The notes below the pieces were generated by a model that was not told where the DNA came from, did not search any database, and saw nothing but the letters and a program-made list of their open reading frames with translations. Positions 32,757 through 41,794 of a stretch of DNA of 57,229 nucleotides are shown here, piece by piece (within the stretch, counting starts at the first letter, position 1; each line of letters begins with the position of its first letter). The stretch lies in assembly GCF_003172915.1 (NCBI RefSeq), contig NZ_QGKU01000002.1:1-57229 (forward strand), in the 5' to 3' direction. Made by a program: the position numbers and the translations under genes. Origin of the DNA: Meridianimarinicoccus roseus (GTDB lineage Bacteria; Pseudomonadota; Alphaproteobacteria; Rhodobacterales; Rhodobacteraceae).

Positions 32757-33262
32757 TGGCTGATGAAATCAAATCGCTCGACGACCTGAAAGGCGCCGTC
32801 GACATGGCCGAGACCGGCATGACCGACCTCTCGGCGCTGGAAGATGCAGCCCCGCGCGAGCCAGTCCGCGACAGCCTTGGCCGTTCCTACGCCACCGGCA
32901 AGCGCAAGGACGCGGTCGCCCGCGTCTGGATCAAGCCGGGTTCGGGCAAGGTCGTGGTGAACGGCAAGGACATGAGCGTGTATTTCGCACGTCCCGTGCT
33001 GCAGATGATCCTGCGCCAGCCCTTCACCGTGGCCGGTGTCGAGGACCAGTTCGACGTGATGGCGACCGTCAAGGGCGGCGGCCTGTCCGGCCAAGCCGGC
33101 GCGGTCAAGCACGGCGTGTCCAAGGCGCTGCAACTTTATGACCCGTCGCTGCGCAGCCCGCTGAAGGCGGCAGGCTTCCTGACCCGCGACAGCCGCGTCG
33201 TGGAACGCAAGAAATTCGGCCGCCGCAAGGCCCGCCGGAGTTTCCAGTTCTCCAAGCGCTGA
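32756..33262 (+). CDS. rpsI: 30S ribosomal protein S9
   Basis: 168 aa. The alphaproteobacterial form has an N-terminal extension of about 40 residues before the conserved [20 protein letters not shown]. The basic C-terminus [17 protein letters not shown] reaches the P-site tRNA. Two adjacent ATG codons exist (32753, 32756); the second has better spacing from CCCGGAGC. A strong terminator follows. Confidence 0.98.
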   Translation: MADEIKSLDDLKGAVDMAETGMTDLSALEDAAPREPVRDSLGRSYATGKRKDAVARVWIKPGSGKVVVNGKDMSVYFARPVLQMILRQPFTVAGVEDQFDVMATVKGGGLSGQAGAVKHGVSKALQLYDPSLRSPLKAAGFLTRDSRVVERKKFGRRKARRSFQFSKR

Positions 33263-33283
33263 TCGCGTTTGCATACCATCCGG

Positions 33284-33312
33284 AAAAAGGGGTCCTATGC
33301 GGCCCCTTTTTT
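33284..33312 (+). terminator. Rho-independent terminator of rplM-rpsI
   Basis: AAAAAGGGGTCC, loop, GGCCCC then TTTTTT, with A/T-rich stem base, starting 22 bases after the rpsI stop. Confidence 0.85.
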
Positions 33313-33389
33313 CATGTCCGGTTGCAGGGTCTGTTTACACCGGCCGTGCAAGTCGGAATAACTTGTCCAAACAGGGCCGGGGCAGGGTG

Positions 33390-34262
33390 ATGGCAGGAGC
33401 AACGCAGAGGTCTGAGGCCGCGACCGGACTGGCGCTGGTGGCGCCGCCGCTGGTCTACGCCGTGGCACTGTTGGCGGTGCCGATGGCCGTGATCGTGCTG
33501 TTCAGCTTCTGGACGCAGGATTACCTCGATCTCGATACCACGCTGACGCTGGACAATTACCGCGAGGCCTGGACCGACCCGATCTATCGCGAGCTTATGG
33601 CGCGCTCGGTCTATATCTCGGGGGTGGTGACGCTGATCACCGTCGTGCTTGCGTTCCCGGTCGCCTATTACATTTCGTTCCACGTCGCGCCGGAACGCAA
33701 GGCGCTGTGGATCTTCCTCGTCACAATTCCGTTCTGGACCTCTTACCTTGTGCGGATCTTCCTGTGGAAGGTCATCCTGGGGTTCAACGGGGTGCTGAAC
33801 ACCTCGCTCATCGGGATCGGGCTGATCGACGCGCCGCTGACCGTGATCCTCTACAACCTGAACGCGGTGGTGATCGCGCTGGCCCATGCCTTCGCACCCT
33901 TCGCCATCCTGCCGATCTTCGTCGCGTTAGAACGCATCGACCGGTCGCTTCTGGAAGCCGCGCGCGACCTTGGTGAAACGGCGCGTTCGGCCTTCGTGCG
34001 GGTGACGCTCCCGCTTGCCATGCCCGGCGTCGTCGCGGCGAGCCTGATTGTATTCATCCCAACCATCGGCGATTACATCACACCGCGCCTCGTCGGCGGG
34101 CCGGGCGGGTTGATGATCGCCAACATGATACAGACCCAGTTCCTGAGGCTGAACAACGCGCCGATGGGCGCGACGCTCGCGGTGTTGGCCATGCTGATCG
34201 TCAGCGGCATCGCGCTGCTGTTCGTATTGGCCAACCGCCGCTTTCTGAAGAGGCGCGGCTGA
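33390..34262 (+). CDS. ABC transporter permease (PotB-like)
   Basis: 290 aa with six membrane helices. The EAA loop is in LLEAARDLGETARSAFVRVT LPLAMPG, typical of binding-protein-dependent importers; SFWTQDYL and PFWTSYLVRIFLWKVILG match PotB-type spermidine/putrescine permeases. The start follows GGGGCAGGGTG. It is the first gene of a tightly packed permease-permease-ATPase operon (next start overlaps its stop by one base). No solute-binding protein gene accompanies it. Confidence 0.9.
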   Translation: MAGATQRSEAATGLALVAPPLVYAVALLAVPMAVIVLFSFWTQDYLDLDTTLTLDNYREAWTDPIYRELMARSVYISGVVTLITVVLAFPVAYYISFHVAPERKALWIFLVTIPFWTSYLVRIFLWKVILGFNGVLNTSLIGIGLIDAPLTVILYNLNAVVIALAHAFAPFAILPIFVALERIDRSLLEAARDLGETARSAFVRVTLPLAMPGVVAASLIVFIPTIGDYITPRLVGGPGGLMIANMIQTQFLRLNNAPMGATLAVLAMLIVSGIALLFVLANRRFLKRRG

Positions 34263-35062
34263 TGCGGGGGCTGCGGATCTACACGCTGCTCTATCTTGCG
34301 TTCCTCTACCTGCCCATCGTGCTGTTGCCGATCTTCGCGTTCAACGACTCGACTGTGATCGCCTTCCCGCTGGCCGGTTTCACCACGCAGTGGTTCACCG
34401 AACTGGCGGACATCCCGGCGCTGCATGCCGCGGTGCTGACCTCGCTCAAGATCGCGCTGGTGACGGCGGCGGTGTCCACGCTGCTGGGCATCTGCGCCGC
34501 GCGCGCGGCGGCGCGCTACCGCTTTCCGGCCAAGGGCGGGATTATGGGGCTGGTGATGCTGCCACTGGTGCTGCCCGAGATCATCGTGGCCGTGTCGCTG
34601 CTGGTGGTGTTCCTGCAACTCGGCCTGCAACTGTCGGCTCTGACGGTGATCCTGGGCCATGTGCTGATCTGCACGCCGTTCTGCATCGCCATCCTGAACG
34701 GCGCGTTCCAGTCGCTCGACAATGCGCTTGAAGAGGCGGCGGTGGACCTTGGCGAAACCGGCTGGGGCGCCTTCCGACTGGTGATCCTGCCGCTGGTCAT
34801 GCCCGGTATTGTCGCCTCCATGCTGATCGCCTTCACAATATCAATGGACGAATTCATCATCGCGTTCTTCCTGTCCGGCACCGAGGCGACGCTCCCGGTC
34901 TACCTGTGGGGGCAATTGCGCTTTCCGCAGCGCCTTCCCGCGGTCATGGCGCTTGGCACGATCCTGGTGGCAGCGTCGGTGATCCTTTTGACAATCGCGG
35001 AACTGGCCCGGCGGCGCGGCGTGCGCAAGCGGGGCGACACCGATACTGGAGGCTTCCTGTGA
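34262..35062 (+). CDS. ABC transporter permease (PotC-like)
   Basis: 266 aa, six membrane helices, EAA loop LEEAAVDLGETGWGAFRLVI LPLVMPG. LLYLAFLYLPIVLLPIFAFN DS is the usual PotC-type N-terminus, and FTISMDEFIIAFFLSGTEAT LPV is the family signature in the last helices. It overlaps the ATPase gene by 4 bases. Confidence 0.91.
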   Translation: MRGLRIYTLLYLAFLYLPIVLLPIFAFNDSTVIAFPLAGFTTQWFTELADIPALHAAVLTSLKIALVTAAVSTLLGICAARAAARYRFPAKGGIMGLVMLPLVLPEIIVAVSLLVVFLQLGLQLSALTVILGHVLICTPFCIAILNGAFQSLDNALEEAAVDLGETGWGAFRLVILPLVMPGIVASMLIAFTISMDEFIIAFFLSGTEATLPVYLWGQLRFPQRLPAVMALGTILVAASVILLTIAELARRRGVRKRGDTDTGGFL

Positions 35063-36147
35063 CCCCCCTGATTTCCCTCGCAGGCGTGGAAAAGTACTAT
35101 GGTGACTACCACGCGCTGCGTGACCTGACGCTGGAGATTGGCGCGGGGGAGTTCTTTTCGCTGCTCGGTCCGTCGGGATGTGGCAAGACGACCCTTCTGC
35201 GCACCATCGCGGGCTTCGAGACGCCCAGCAGCGGCAGCCTGCGGATCGACGGGCGCGACATGACCGGCGTTCCAGCAAACCGCCGTCCGACGAACATGGT
35301 GTTCCAGTCCTATGCCATCTTCCCCCATCTGAGTGTGGCGGAGAATGTCGGATTCGGGCTTCGGCGCGCAGCAGGCAGCCGAGCCGAAAAGATGAAGAAG
35401 GTCGAAGAAGCCCTTGAAATGGTTGGGCTGAGCGGGTTCGGCAAGCGCGCGGCCCACGCCCTGTCGGGCGGGCAACGGCAGCGCGTCGCGCTGGCCCGGG
35501 CACTGATCCTGAAGCCGAAGGTCTTGCTGCTGGACGAACCTATGTCGGCGCTGGACAAGAAGCTGCGCGAACAGATGCAAGGCGAACTGCGCCGTCTGCA
35601 ACGGCAGGTGGGTATCACCTTCATCCTTGTCACCCATGATCAGGAAGAAGCGCTGATCATGTCCGACCGGATCGCGGTGATGTTCGACGGGCGTATCGCG
35701 CAGCTGGACACGCCGCAGCGGCTGTATCGCGCGCCGGTCAACCGGCAGGTGGCTGAGTTCATCGGGATGATGAATTTCCTGCCCGGCGAATTGCGGCGCG
35801 AGGACGGCCGTTTCGTGGCGTCGATCCGCGGGCTGGGCACGATCCCTTTGCCGGAGGAGCAGGTCCCGACGGGCGCGGGGCCGGGTCCGGCGCAATTCGG
35901 CCTGCGCCCCGAAAGCCTGAGCGTCGTGTTCGGGAGCGAGGCGCTGCCGACCGGCTGTTTCAGCGACGGTACGGTGGCGGAGCGCGCCTATTACGGCGAC
36001 ATGACCTACTACGATATCGCCTTGTCGGACGGGGCTGCGCCGATCACCTGTTCGATGCGAAACCTTGTCTCGCGCCCCGTACTGGAACGGGGCACGAAGG
36101 TGCGGCTGGCGTGGGAGCCGGGCGCCTTGTGCATCTTTCCGGGCTGA
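35059..36147 (+). CDS. ABC transporter ATP-binding protein (PotA-like)
   Basis: 362 aa from a GTG that overlaps the preceding stop. Walker A LLGPSGCGKTTLLRTIAGFE, signature ALSGGQRQRVALARAL, Walker B VLLLDEPMSALDKKL, switch His in LVTHDQEEAL. The C-terminal TOBE region (FGLRPESLSVVFG) is typical of PotA/CysA-type importers. It energises the two permeases. A polyamine-like substrate is inferred from family only. Confidence 0.93.
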   Translation: MTPLISLAGVEKYYGDYHALRDLTLEIGAGEFFSLLGPSGCGKTTLLRTIAGFETPSSGSLRIDGRDMTGVPANRRPTNMVFQSYAIFPHLSVAENVGFGLRRAAGSRAEKMKKVEEALEMVGLSGFGKRAAHALSGGQRQRVALARALILKPKVLLLDEPMSALDKKLREQMQGELRRLQRQVGITFILVTHDQEEALIMSDRIAVMFDGRIAQLDTPQRLYRAPVNRQVAEFIGMMNFLPGELRREDGRFVASIRGLGTIPLPEEQVPTGAGPGPAQFGLRPESLSVVFGSEALPTGCFSDGTVAERAYYGDMTYYDIALSDGAAPITCSMRNLVSRPVLERGTKVRLAWEPGALCIFPG

Positions 36148-36150
36148 CGC

Positions 36151-36190
36151 CTCTGCCCGCCCGGCGAGAGGCGGCGGGATCGGGGCAGAG
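36151..36190. terminator. Possible bidirectional hairpin between convergent genes
   Basis: CTCTGCCC and GGGCAGAG enclose 24 bases with further pairing potential, between the stops of the ABC ATPase gene and ptsP. No T-tract on either strand, so its role as a terminator is uncertain. Confidence 0.3.
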
Positions 36191-36199
36191 CGACCGGGA

Positions 36200-38443
36200 T
36201 CAGCCCTTGGCGCCAAGAAACTCCATTACCGCCGGGCGCACCGATTGCGACCCGTCCCGCTTGGCCGCTTCGATGACGGCGCGCAGATCGGTCAGGTTGG
36301 TCTGCCGGATCAGGTGCTTGACCGGGCCGATGGATGCCGGGCGCATGGACAGGGCGCGCAGGCCCATCGCTGCGAAGCAGATCGCCTCGATAGGGCGGCC
36401 CGCATCTTCGCCGCAAAACGATAGCGGCGTCCCGGTTTCGGCGCAGCGGTCGACGATCTGTTCGAGGAAGCTGAGGAAACTGACATTGAGCGTGTCGTAG
36501 CGGCGGCGCACGCGTTCATTCTCGCGGTCGGCGGCGAAGAAGAACTGTTTCAGATCGTTCCCGCCGATGGAGATGAAATCAGCCATCTCGAAGAACTGGC
36601 GTGGTGCGAACGCAAGGCTTGGCGTTTCCAGCATCGCGCCGACATCGACCCGTTCGGGCAGCACGTGGCCCAGCTTGCGCTCGCGCTCCATCTCGCTCAG
36701 CAGCATGGCGCGGGCCTGCCGGAATTCGTCGAACTGCGCCACGAAGGGGAACATGATTGTCAGCGGCCGTCCGGCGGCGCCCCGTATCAGCGCCTGAAGC
36801 TGCATCCGCATCACGCCCTTCTTGTCGAGCCCGACCCGAATGGCGCGCCAGCCCAGCGCGGGGTTCGGTTCCTCGGTGGGCTTCATGTAGGCCAGCACCT
36901 TGTCGGACCCGATGTCGAGCGTGCGGAACGCCACGCGCCGCCCGCCGGCCGCATCCATTACCCGGCCATAGAGGCTGGCCAATTCGCCCCGGCGGGGCAC
37001 CTTGGATCGGATCAGGAATTGCAGTTCGGTGCGAAAGAGGCCGACGCCCTCGGCGCCTGATCCTTTCAGACTGGGCAGATCAGCCATCAGCCCCGCATTC
37101 ATGTAGAGCACGATGCGCTGGCCACATTCTGACGTAGCAGGCAGGTCGCGGATGCTGGCATAGCGTTCCTGCGCCTTGGCCTGCATCGCCAGCTTGTCGC
37201 GGAACGCCGAGGTGACGGTGTCGTCGGGGCGCAGGTGCACCACGCCCTGATCGCCGTCCACCAGCACCGCGTCGCCATTCAGTGCCTCGGTGGTGATGCC
37301 GGTCGCGTTGACGATCAGCGGAATGGCCCATGCGCGGGCGATCACGGCCGCATGGCTTCCGACCGACCCTTCCTCAAGCACCACGGCCTTGAGCGTGCGG
37401 CCGTATTCCAGCAATTCACCTGGGCCTATGTTGCGCGCGACCAGCACCGCATCCGCAGGCCGTTCGGCGCCGGTATCGCGCCCCTGTCCGGTCAGGATGC
37501 GCAGCAGGCGGTTGGAAAGATCGTCGAGATCGTGCAGACGGTCGCGCAGATAGGCGTCGGGCACCGTGCGCATCCGCGCCTGGGCGTCGGACTGTTCCTT
37601 TTCCACCGCGGCCTCGGCCGACAGGCCTCGGGCGATGTCTTCTTCCATGCGGCGCAGCCAGCCCTTTGAATTGGCGAACATGCGGTAGGTTTCCAGCACC
37701 TGCACATGGTCGCCCTCGATCTTGCCGGCATCGGCCAGCAGGCTGTCGAGATTGCCGCGCAGGGTCTTGATCGCGGCGCGCAGGCGTTTCAGCTCAGCCT
37801 CCGGGTCGTCGCCGATCGGGTTGGTGATGACGACGCGCGGGTCATGCAGGAAGACATGGCCCTCGGCGGTGCCTTCCTGCCCGACGCCGCCGCGGAATAT
37901 CTGCGCGCGCTGGTGCAGCGGCGTCATGCTGTCGGCCTCACCCATGATGGCGCCCAGCTCGGCCATTTCGGCCAGAACCATCGCGACAACTTCGAGTGCA
38001 TAGACCTCGTCGTCCGAGAAGCTGCGCGCTTCCTTGGACTGCACGACAAGCACGCCCATGCGCTGGCCAAGCCGCTGGACCGGCACGCCAAGGAACGAGG
38101 AATACACCTCTTCACCGGTTTCGGGCATGAAGCGGAACCCGGGTTCCTGCGGGGCGTTGGCGCTGTTGATGGCGCGGCTGGTGGCAGCGACGCGCCCCAC
38201 CAGACCTTCGCCCAGCCGCATCCGAGTCTGGTGCACCGATTCCGGGCGCAGCCCTTCGGTTGCGCACAACTCAAGTGTGTCATTGTCGCGGAACAGGTAG
38301 ATCGAGCACACCTCGGTGCACATGCTGTCTGCGATCAGCTTGGTGATCCGGTCAAGCCGTTCCTGACCGGCACCGCCATCTGCCAGAGCCTCCCGCAGAC
38401 GGCCGAGCAGTTTCCGGCTTTCAGTTTCCGTCGCTTGGGGCAT
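36200..38443 (-). CDS. ptsP: PEP--protein phosphotransferase of the nitrogen PTS (EI-Ntr)
   Basis: 747 aa. N-terminal GAF domain (about residues 1-165), then enzyme I: phospho-His in EEGSVGSHAAVIARAWAIP, PEP-binding barrel with FRTLDIGSDKVLAYMKPTEE, RVGLDKKGVMRMQLQALIRG and DFISIGGNDLKQFFFAADRE, and active Cys region PLSFCGEDAGRPIEAICF. The GAF domain marks it as PtsP, which starts the PtsN/Npr relay and responds to nitrogen status. It lies 9 bases downstream of lysC, an arrangement common in Alphaproteobacteria. Confidence 0.95.
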   Translation of the reverse strand: MPQATETESRKLLGRLREALADGGAGQERLDRITKLIADSMCTEVCSIYLFRDNDTLELCATEGLRPESVHQTRMRLGEGLVGRVAATSRAINSANAPQEPGFRFMPETGEEVYSSFLGVPVQRLGQRMGVLVVQSKEARSFSDDEVYALEVVAMVLAEMAELGAIMGEADSMTPLHQRAQIFRGGVGQEGTAEGHVFLHDPRVVITNPIGDDPEAELKRLRAAIKTLRGNLDSLLADAGKIEGDHVQVLETYRMFANSKGWLRRMEEDIARGLSAEAAVEKEQSDAQARMRTVPDAYLRDRLHDLDDLSNRLLRILTGQGRDTGAERPADAVLVARNIGPGELLEYGRTLKAVVLEEGSVGSHAAVIARAWAIPLIVNATGITTEALNGDAVLVDGDQGVVHLRPDDTVTSAFRDKLAMQAKAQERYASIRDLPATSECGQRIVLYMNAGLMADLPSLKGSGAEGVGLFRTELQFLIRSKVPRRGELASLYGRVMDAAGGRRVAFRTLDIGSDKVLAYMKPTEEPNPALGWRAIRVGLDKKGVMRMQLQALIRGAAGRPLTIMFPFVAQFDEFRQARAMLLSEMERERKLGHVLPERVDVGAMLETPSLAFAPRQFFEMADFISIGGNDLKQFFFAADRENERVRRRYDTLNVSFLSFLEQIVDRCAETGTPLSFCGEDAGRPIEAICFAAMGLRALSMRPASIGPVKHLIRQTNLTDLRAVIEAAKRDGSQSVRPAVMEFLGAKG

Positions 38444-38452
38444 GCGGGTCCG

Positions 38453-39712
38453 TCAGGAGCTTTTCTCCAGTTCGAATTCATCATGGAGCGCCTGAACCGC
38501 AAGTTCCATATATTTCCGGTCGATCAGGACGGAAATCTTGATCTCGGATGTGCTGATCACCTTTATGTTGATGTTCTCGGCCTTGAGCGCGGCGAACATC
38601 CGCGCGGCGACGCCGGCATGGCTGCGCATGCCGATCCCCACAACGGAGATCTTGCAGACCTCCTTGTCGACGACGAGGTCGCTGAATTCGATCTGGCCGC
38701 GCGACTTGGCATCGAGGATCGCCTTCTCGGCGCGCGCAACCTGATCGTAGGGGCACGAGAAGGTCATGTCGGTGACCGCACCCGGGTGGTCGTCGTAATC
38801 CTTTTCGCTGATGTTCTGCACGATCATGTCCACGTTGACACCGGCCTCGGCCAGCGGACCGAAGATCGCGGCGGCGATGCCGGGACGGTCCTCGACGGTT
38901 ACGAGGGTGATCTTGGCTTCATCGCGGGAATAGGCGACGCCAGAAACGACTTTGCTTTCCATGATTTCCTCCTCGTCGCACACCAGCGTGCCGGAATTCG
39001 GGGTGCTGTCCTCGAACGAGGACAGGACGCGCAGCCGCACCTTGAAGCGCATCGCAAGTTCTACCGACCGGGTCTGCAACACTTTCGCGCCGAGGCTGGC
39101 CAGTTCCAGCATCTCCTCGAAGGCGATCCGGTCCAGTTTGCGCGCCTTGGAGGTGATCCGCGGGTCGGTGGTATAGACGCCGTTCACGTCGGTGTAGATG
39201 TCGCAGCGCTCCGCGTCGAAGGCGGCGGCGAAGGCGACGGCGGTGGTGTCCGACCCGCCGCGACCCAGAGTGGTGATCCGCCCCTCGGGGCTGAGCCCCT
39301 GGAAGCCCGCGACGACCGCGACCTTCATGCCTTCGGCGAATTTCTGGTCGATGTTGTGGCGCGGGATGTCTTCGATCCGGGCCGCCGAATGGGCCGAGGT
39401 GGTCAGCAGCGGCACCTGCCAGCCCTGCCAGCTGCGCGCGGGCACGTCCATTTCCTGCAGCGTCAGGGCCATCAGCCCCGCTGTCACGTTCTCGCCCGAG
39501 GACACGACGGCATCGTATTCGCGCGCGTCGAAGAGCGGCGAGGTCTCGTTCACCCAGCCCACCAGTTCGTTGGTCTTGCCAGACATTGCCGATACAATGA
39601 CAATCACGTCATAGCCGCGGTCCACCTCGGTACGGACCTTTTCGGCCGCGTTGCGGATGCGGTCGAGATCGGCCACGGACGTGCCGCCGAATTTCATCAC
39701 AAGGATCGGCAT
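38453..39712 (-). CDS. lysC: Aspartate kinase
   Basis: First step of the lysine, threonine and methionine pathway; 419 aa. MPILVMKFGGTSVADLDRIR is the kinase N-terminus, TTLGRGGSDTTAVAFAAAF the active region, and two ACT domains follow (ITLVTVEDRPGIAAAIFGPL; ISVVGIGMRSHAGVAARMFA), expected to bind feedback inhibitors. The start is ATG 39712; a longer frame includes non-homologous residues. It is co-directional with ptsP, linking amino-acid synthesis with the nitrogen PTS. Confidence 0.96.
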   Translation of the reverse strand: MPILVMKFGGTSVADLDRIRNAAEKVRTEVDRGYDVIVIVSAMSGKTNELVGWVNETSPLFDAREYDAVVSSGENVTAGLMALTLQEMDVPARSWQGWQVPLLTTSAHSAARIEDIPRHNIDQKFAEGMKVAVVAGFQGLSPEGRITTLGRGGSDTTAVAFAAAFDAERCDIYTDVNGVYTTDPRITSKARKLDRIAFEEMLELASLGAKVLQTRSVELAMRFKVRLRVLSSFEDSTPNSGTLVCDEEEIMESKVVSGVAYSRDEAKITLVTVEDRPGIAAAIFGPLAEAGVNVDMIVQNISEKDYDDHPGAVTDMTFSCPYDQVARAEKAILDAKSRGQIEFSDLVVDKEVCKISVVGIGMRSHAGVAARMFAALKAENINIKVISTSEIKISVLIDRKYMELAVQALHDEFELEKSS

Positions 39713-39862
39713 GATCGCTTTGGTGCCCCCCGGTTCCGGGCCGGCCCGGCCCACGTGACTGGCCTTGGCGACCAAGACCCTCTGGTGTCCGGCGCGTCGC
39801 CGGTCGGGGCTGTTTATGCAAGCGAGGGGTCGCCCGCAAGAGTGCGCTTTCCCGTGCGGCGT

Positions 39863-40525
39863 TCAGAAGGCCAGCGGCGTGCCGTCCCATCCCTCGAACA
39901 CCCCGGTGCTGGCCGGGCCGAGCGCGTCGAAGCGGGTGGTCAGGCCCGCGACCGCTTCGGCGATGCCGATATCGGCGCCTGGCCCGCCCATGTTTGTGCG
40001 CACCCAGCCGGGATGGTAGACACCGACCGCGACGCCTTGCGACGCAAGGTCAGCGGCAAGGTTGCGCCCGAGGTTCGTGACCGCCGCCTTGCTGGCACGA
40101 TAGGCGTAAGAGCCGCCGGGAGCGCGCGCGCTCGATCCCATCAACGACGAGACGATGGCGATGCGCGGCGCTGGGGCAAGGCGCAGTGCCGGCAGCAGCG
40201 CTTCCACCGTCAACCAAACGCCTGTGACGTTGACAGCGAAGGCCGCAGCGAAATCGGAAGCGGGGATGCCGGTGGCAAGACTGCGGTCGGGGCCGGGAAA
40301 TACCCCGGCATTGCAAACCAGCAGATCGAGCGGCGCACCGTCCAGCCGGGCGGCAAGCGGCGGGAAATCCTCGGGCCGGGTCACGTCGAGAGGAAGCAGG
40401 CGCCGGTCGGTGTCGGCGGCCGCGCCGCGCACGGTGCCGAAGGCTTCGGTGCCGGGGGAAGCAGTGTAATGGTCGAGAAGCGCGCGGCCGATGCCGCGGC
40501 TGGCGCCCGTGATCAGAACGCGCAC
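39863..40525 (-). CDS. Short-chain dehydrogenase/reductase
   Basis: 220 aa, MRVLITGASRGIGRALLDHY with the nucleotide-binding TGxxxGIG motif, catalytic Ser in SSLMGSSARAPGG and Tyr-Lys in YAYRASKAAVTNLGRNLAAD. VCNAGVFPG is the NNAG-type motif. The protein is shorter than average, as in the C-factor/CsgA-like group of SDRs. Substrate unknown. It lies 3 bases after the DUF1178 gene, so the two probably share a transcript. Confidence 0.9.
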   Translation of the reverse strand: MRVLITGASRGIGRALLDHYTASPGTEAFGTVRGAAADTDRRLLPLDVTRPEDFPPLAARLDGAPLDLLVCNAGVFPGPDRSLATGIPASDFAAAFAVNVTGVWLTVEALLPALRLAPAPRIAIVSSLMGSSARAPGGSYAYRASKAAVTNLGRNLAADLASQGVAVGVYHPGWVRTNMGGPGADIGIAEAVAGLTTRFDALGPASTGVFEGWDGTPLAF

Positions 40526-40528
40526 GGG

Positions 40529-41002
40529 TCAGTTCACCTTCTTCGGGTTGGCGAAGGGCAGCGGAAGCACAGGGATGCCGTCTTCCAGAAGCGCGCGTGC
40601 CTCGTGCGGGGTGGCCTCGCCGCGGATCGCGCGTTCCGGTGCCTCGCCGCCGTGGATCGCCCGCGCCTCGTCGGCGAAACGGGCGCCGACATTTTCGGTC
40701 TCGCGTTCGATCTTGTCACGCAGCGCGGCGATCGCGCGCGCCAGTTCGCCCTTTGGCGGTGCAGAGAGGGCGTTGGCGGGAACAGCTGCATCTTGCTGCG
40801 CGTCGGGCGCGCCCTCGGACGCTGTGGCTCGGTCGCGCCCGACTGTCACGCGGGGCGCCATCGGGGCTTTTTCCACCCGGTCCGAGCCACAGACCGGGCA
40901 GGCGAGGTGCCCTGCGTCACGCAGCGCGTCGTAAGCCGCCCCGGAGGGAAACCAGCTGTCGAACGCGTGGCCCGAGGCGCATTTCAAAGCGTAGCGGATC
41001 AT
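40529..41002 (-). CDS. DUF1178 family protein
   Basis: 157 aa, MIRYALKCASGHAFDSWFPS GAAYDAL, then HLACPVCGSDRVEKAPMAPRV. A Cys-x4-His and a Cys-x2-Cys pair suggest a zinc ribbon, as in all DUF1178 members. The C-terminus has ATPHEARALLEDGIPVLPLP. The family is widespread in Alpha- and Betaproteobacteria with unknown function. Confidence 0.88.
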   Translation of the reverse strand: MIRYALKCASGHAFDSWFPSGAAYDALRDAGHLACPVCGSDRVEKAPMAPRVTVGRDRATASEGAPDAQQDAAVPANALSAPPKGELARAIAALRDKIERETENVGARFADEARAIHGGEAPERAIRGEATPHEARALLEDGIPVLPLPFANPKKVN

Positions 41003-41090
41003 TCCCGAATTCCCTGACCTGTGGCCGTGACCCTAGCGGGGCGAAGCGTCATGGCAACTCCCCGGTAATGGTGGCATCGCCCGCCGCGCG

Positions 41091-41567
41091 TCATCGCCCG
41101 ATGGCGGCGGGATCGAAGTTGCGCAGGATTTCGGCCAGTTCGGGTTCGTTCACCATTTCGGCGGCGCGCTTGCGCGATACCCACTTGCGCGTGCGCTGGC
41201 CGCTTTCCGGGTAGCGGCGGCGCAGTTTCTTGACCTTCACCGGATACAGCGCGACGACGCAGGGCAACGCTTCGCCGCCGGGCACGCCCTTGTCGTAGGT
41301 ATAAAGCCCGGCGCAGACCGGCAGCGTCTTGCCCTGCACGCCGGCTTCCTCGAACGCCTCGACGGTCGCGCTGCCTGCAGGTGTCTGACCCTTGACTGGC
41401 CAGCCCTTGGGCACGACCCAACGCCCGGTGTCCCGGCTGGTGATCAGAAGGATCTCGACCTTGCCTGCCTTCGTGCGGTAGCACAGGGCGCCGTATTGCG
41501 AACGGGCATTGAGGTCGCGCAGCAGGTCTGCACCGATGGGCGAGGAATGGCGGCACTGTTTGGACAT
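41091..41567 (-). CDS. NUDIX hydrolase (diphosphoinositol-phosphatase-like)
   Basis: 158 aa starting MSKQCRHSSPIGADLLRDLN. YGALCYRTKAGKVEILLITS and RWVVPKGWPVKGQTPAGSAT VEAFEEAGV match the DIPP-like NUDIX group. The box deviates from G-x5-E-x7-REUxEExGU: the first Glu is Gln and the Arg is Val, while the core EExGV Glu residues that bind metal are kept. Likely substrates are nucleoside or inositol diphosphates; unknown here. A start 14 codons upstream is possible. Confidence 0.87.
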   Translation of the reverse strand: MSKQCRHSSPIGADLLRDLNARSQYGALCYRTKAGKVEILLITSRDTGRWVVPKGWPVKGQTPAGSATVEAFEEAGVQGKTLPVCAGLYTYDKGVPGGEALPCVVALYPVKVKKLRRRYPESGQRTRKWVSRKRAAEMVNEPELAEILRNFDPAAIGR

Positions 41568-41794
41568 CCGGGCGTCTTGTCTGCCTCTGGTCTTGGTTGA
41601 ACTGGTCAATGAATCAGCGTTCGGCAGTGCGTCGTGTTCCGCCTTGACTGAAATGTTCCGGGGGGTTGCCCTGCGGGCAGGTGGCTTCGCTTAGCCCAGG
41701 ACGGTGGCCTTTGTCCATTGGGTCGGATCATCAAAATGACGTTTCTTGATCGCCCCGTGCCAAGCGTTATGTCCACCTTTGAATGGAGGATCCG

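Noticed and set aside
37706-41017. A 1103-codon open frame on the plus strand across ptsP, lysC and the SDR gene
   Set aside because: It is the mirror of well-recognised minus-strand genes in very GC-rich DNA. It has no recognisable domains, an odd His/Arg/Gly-rich composition and no ribosome-binding site.
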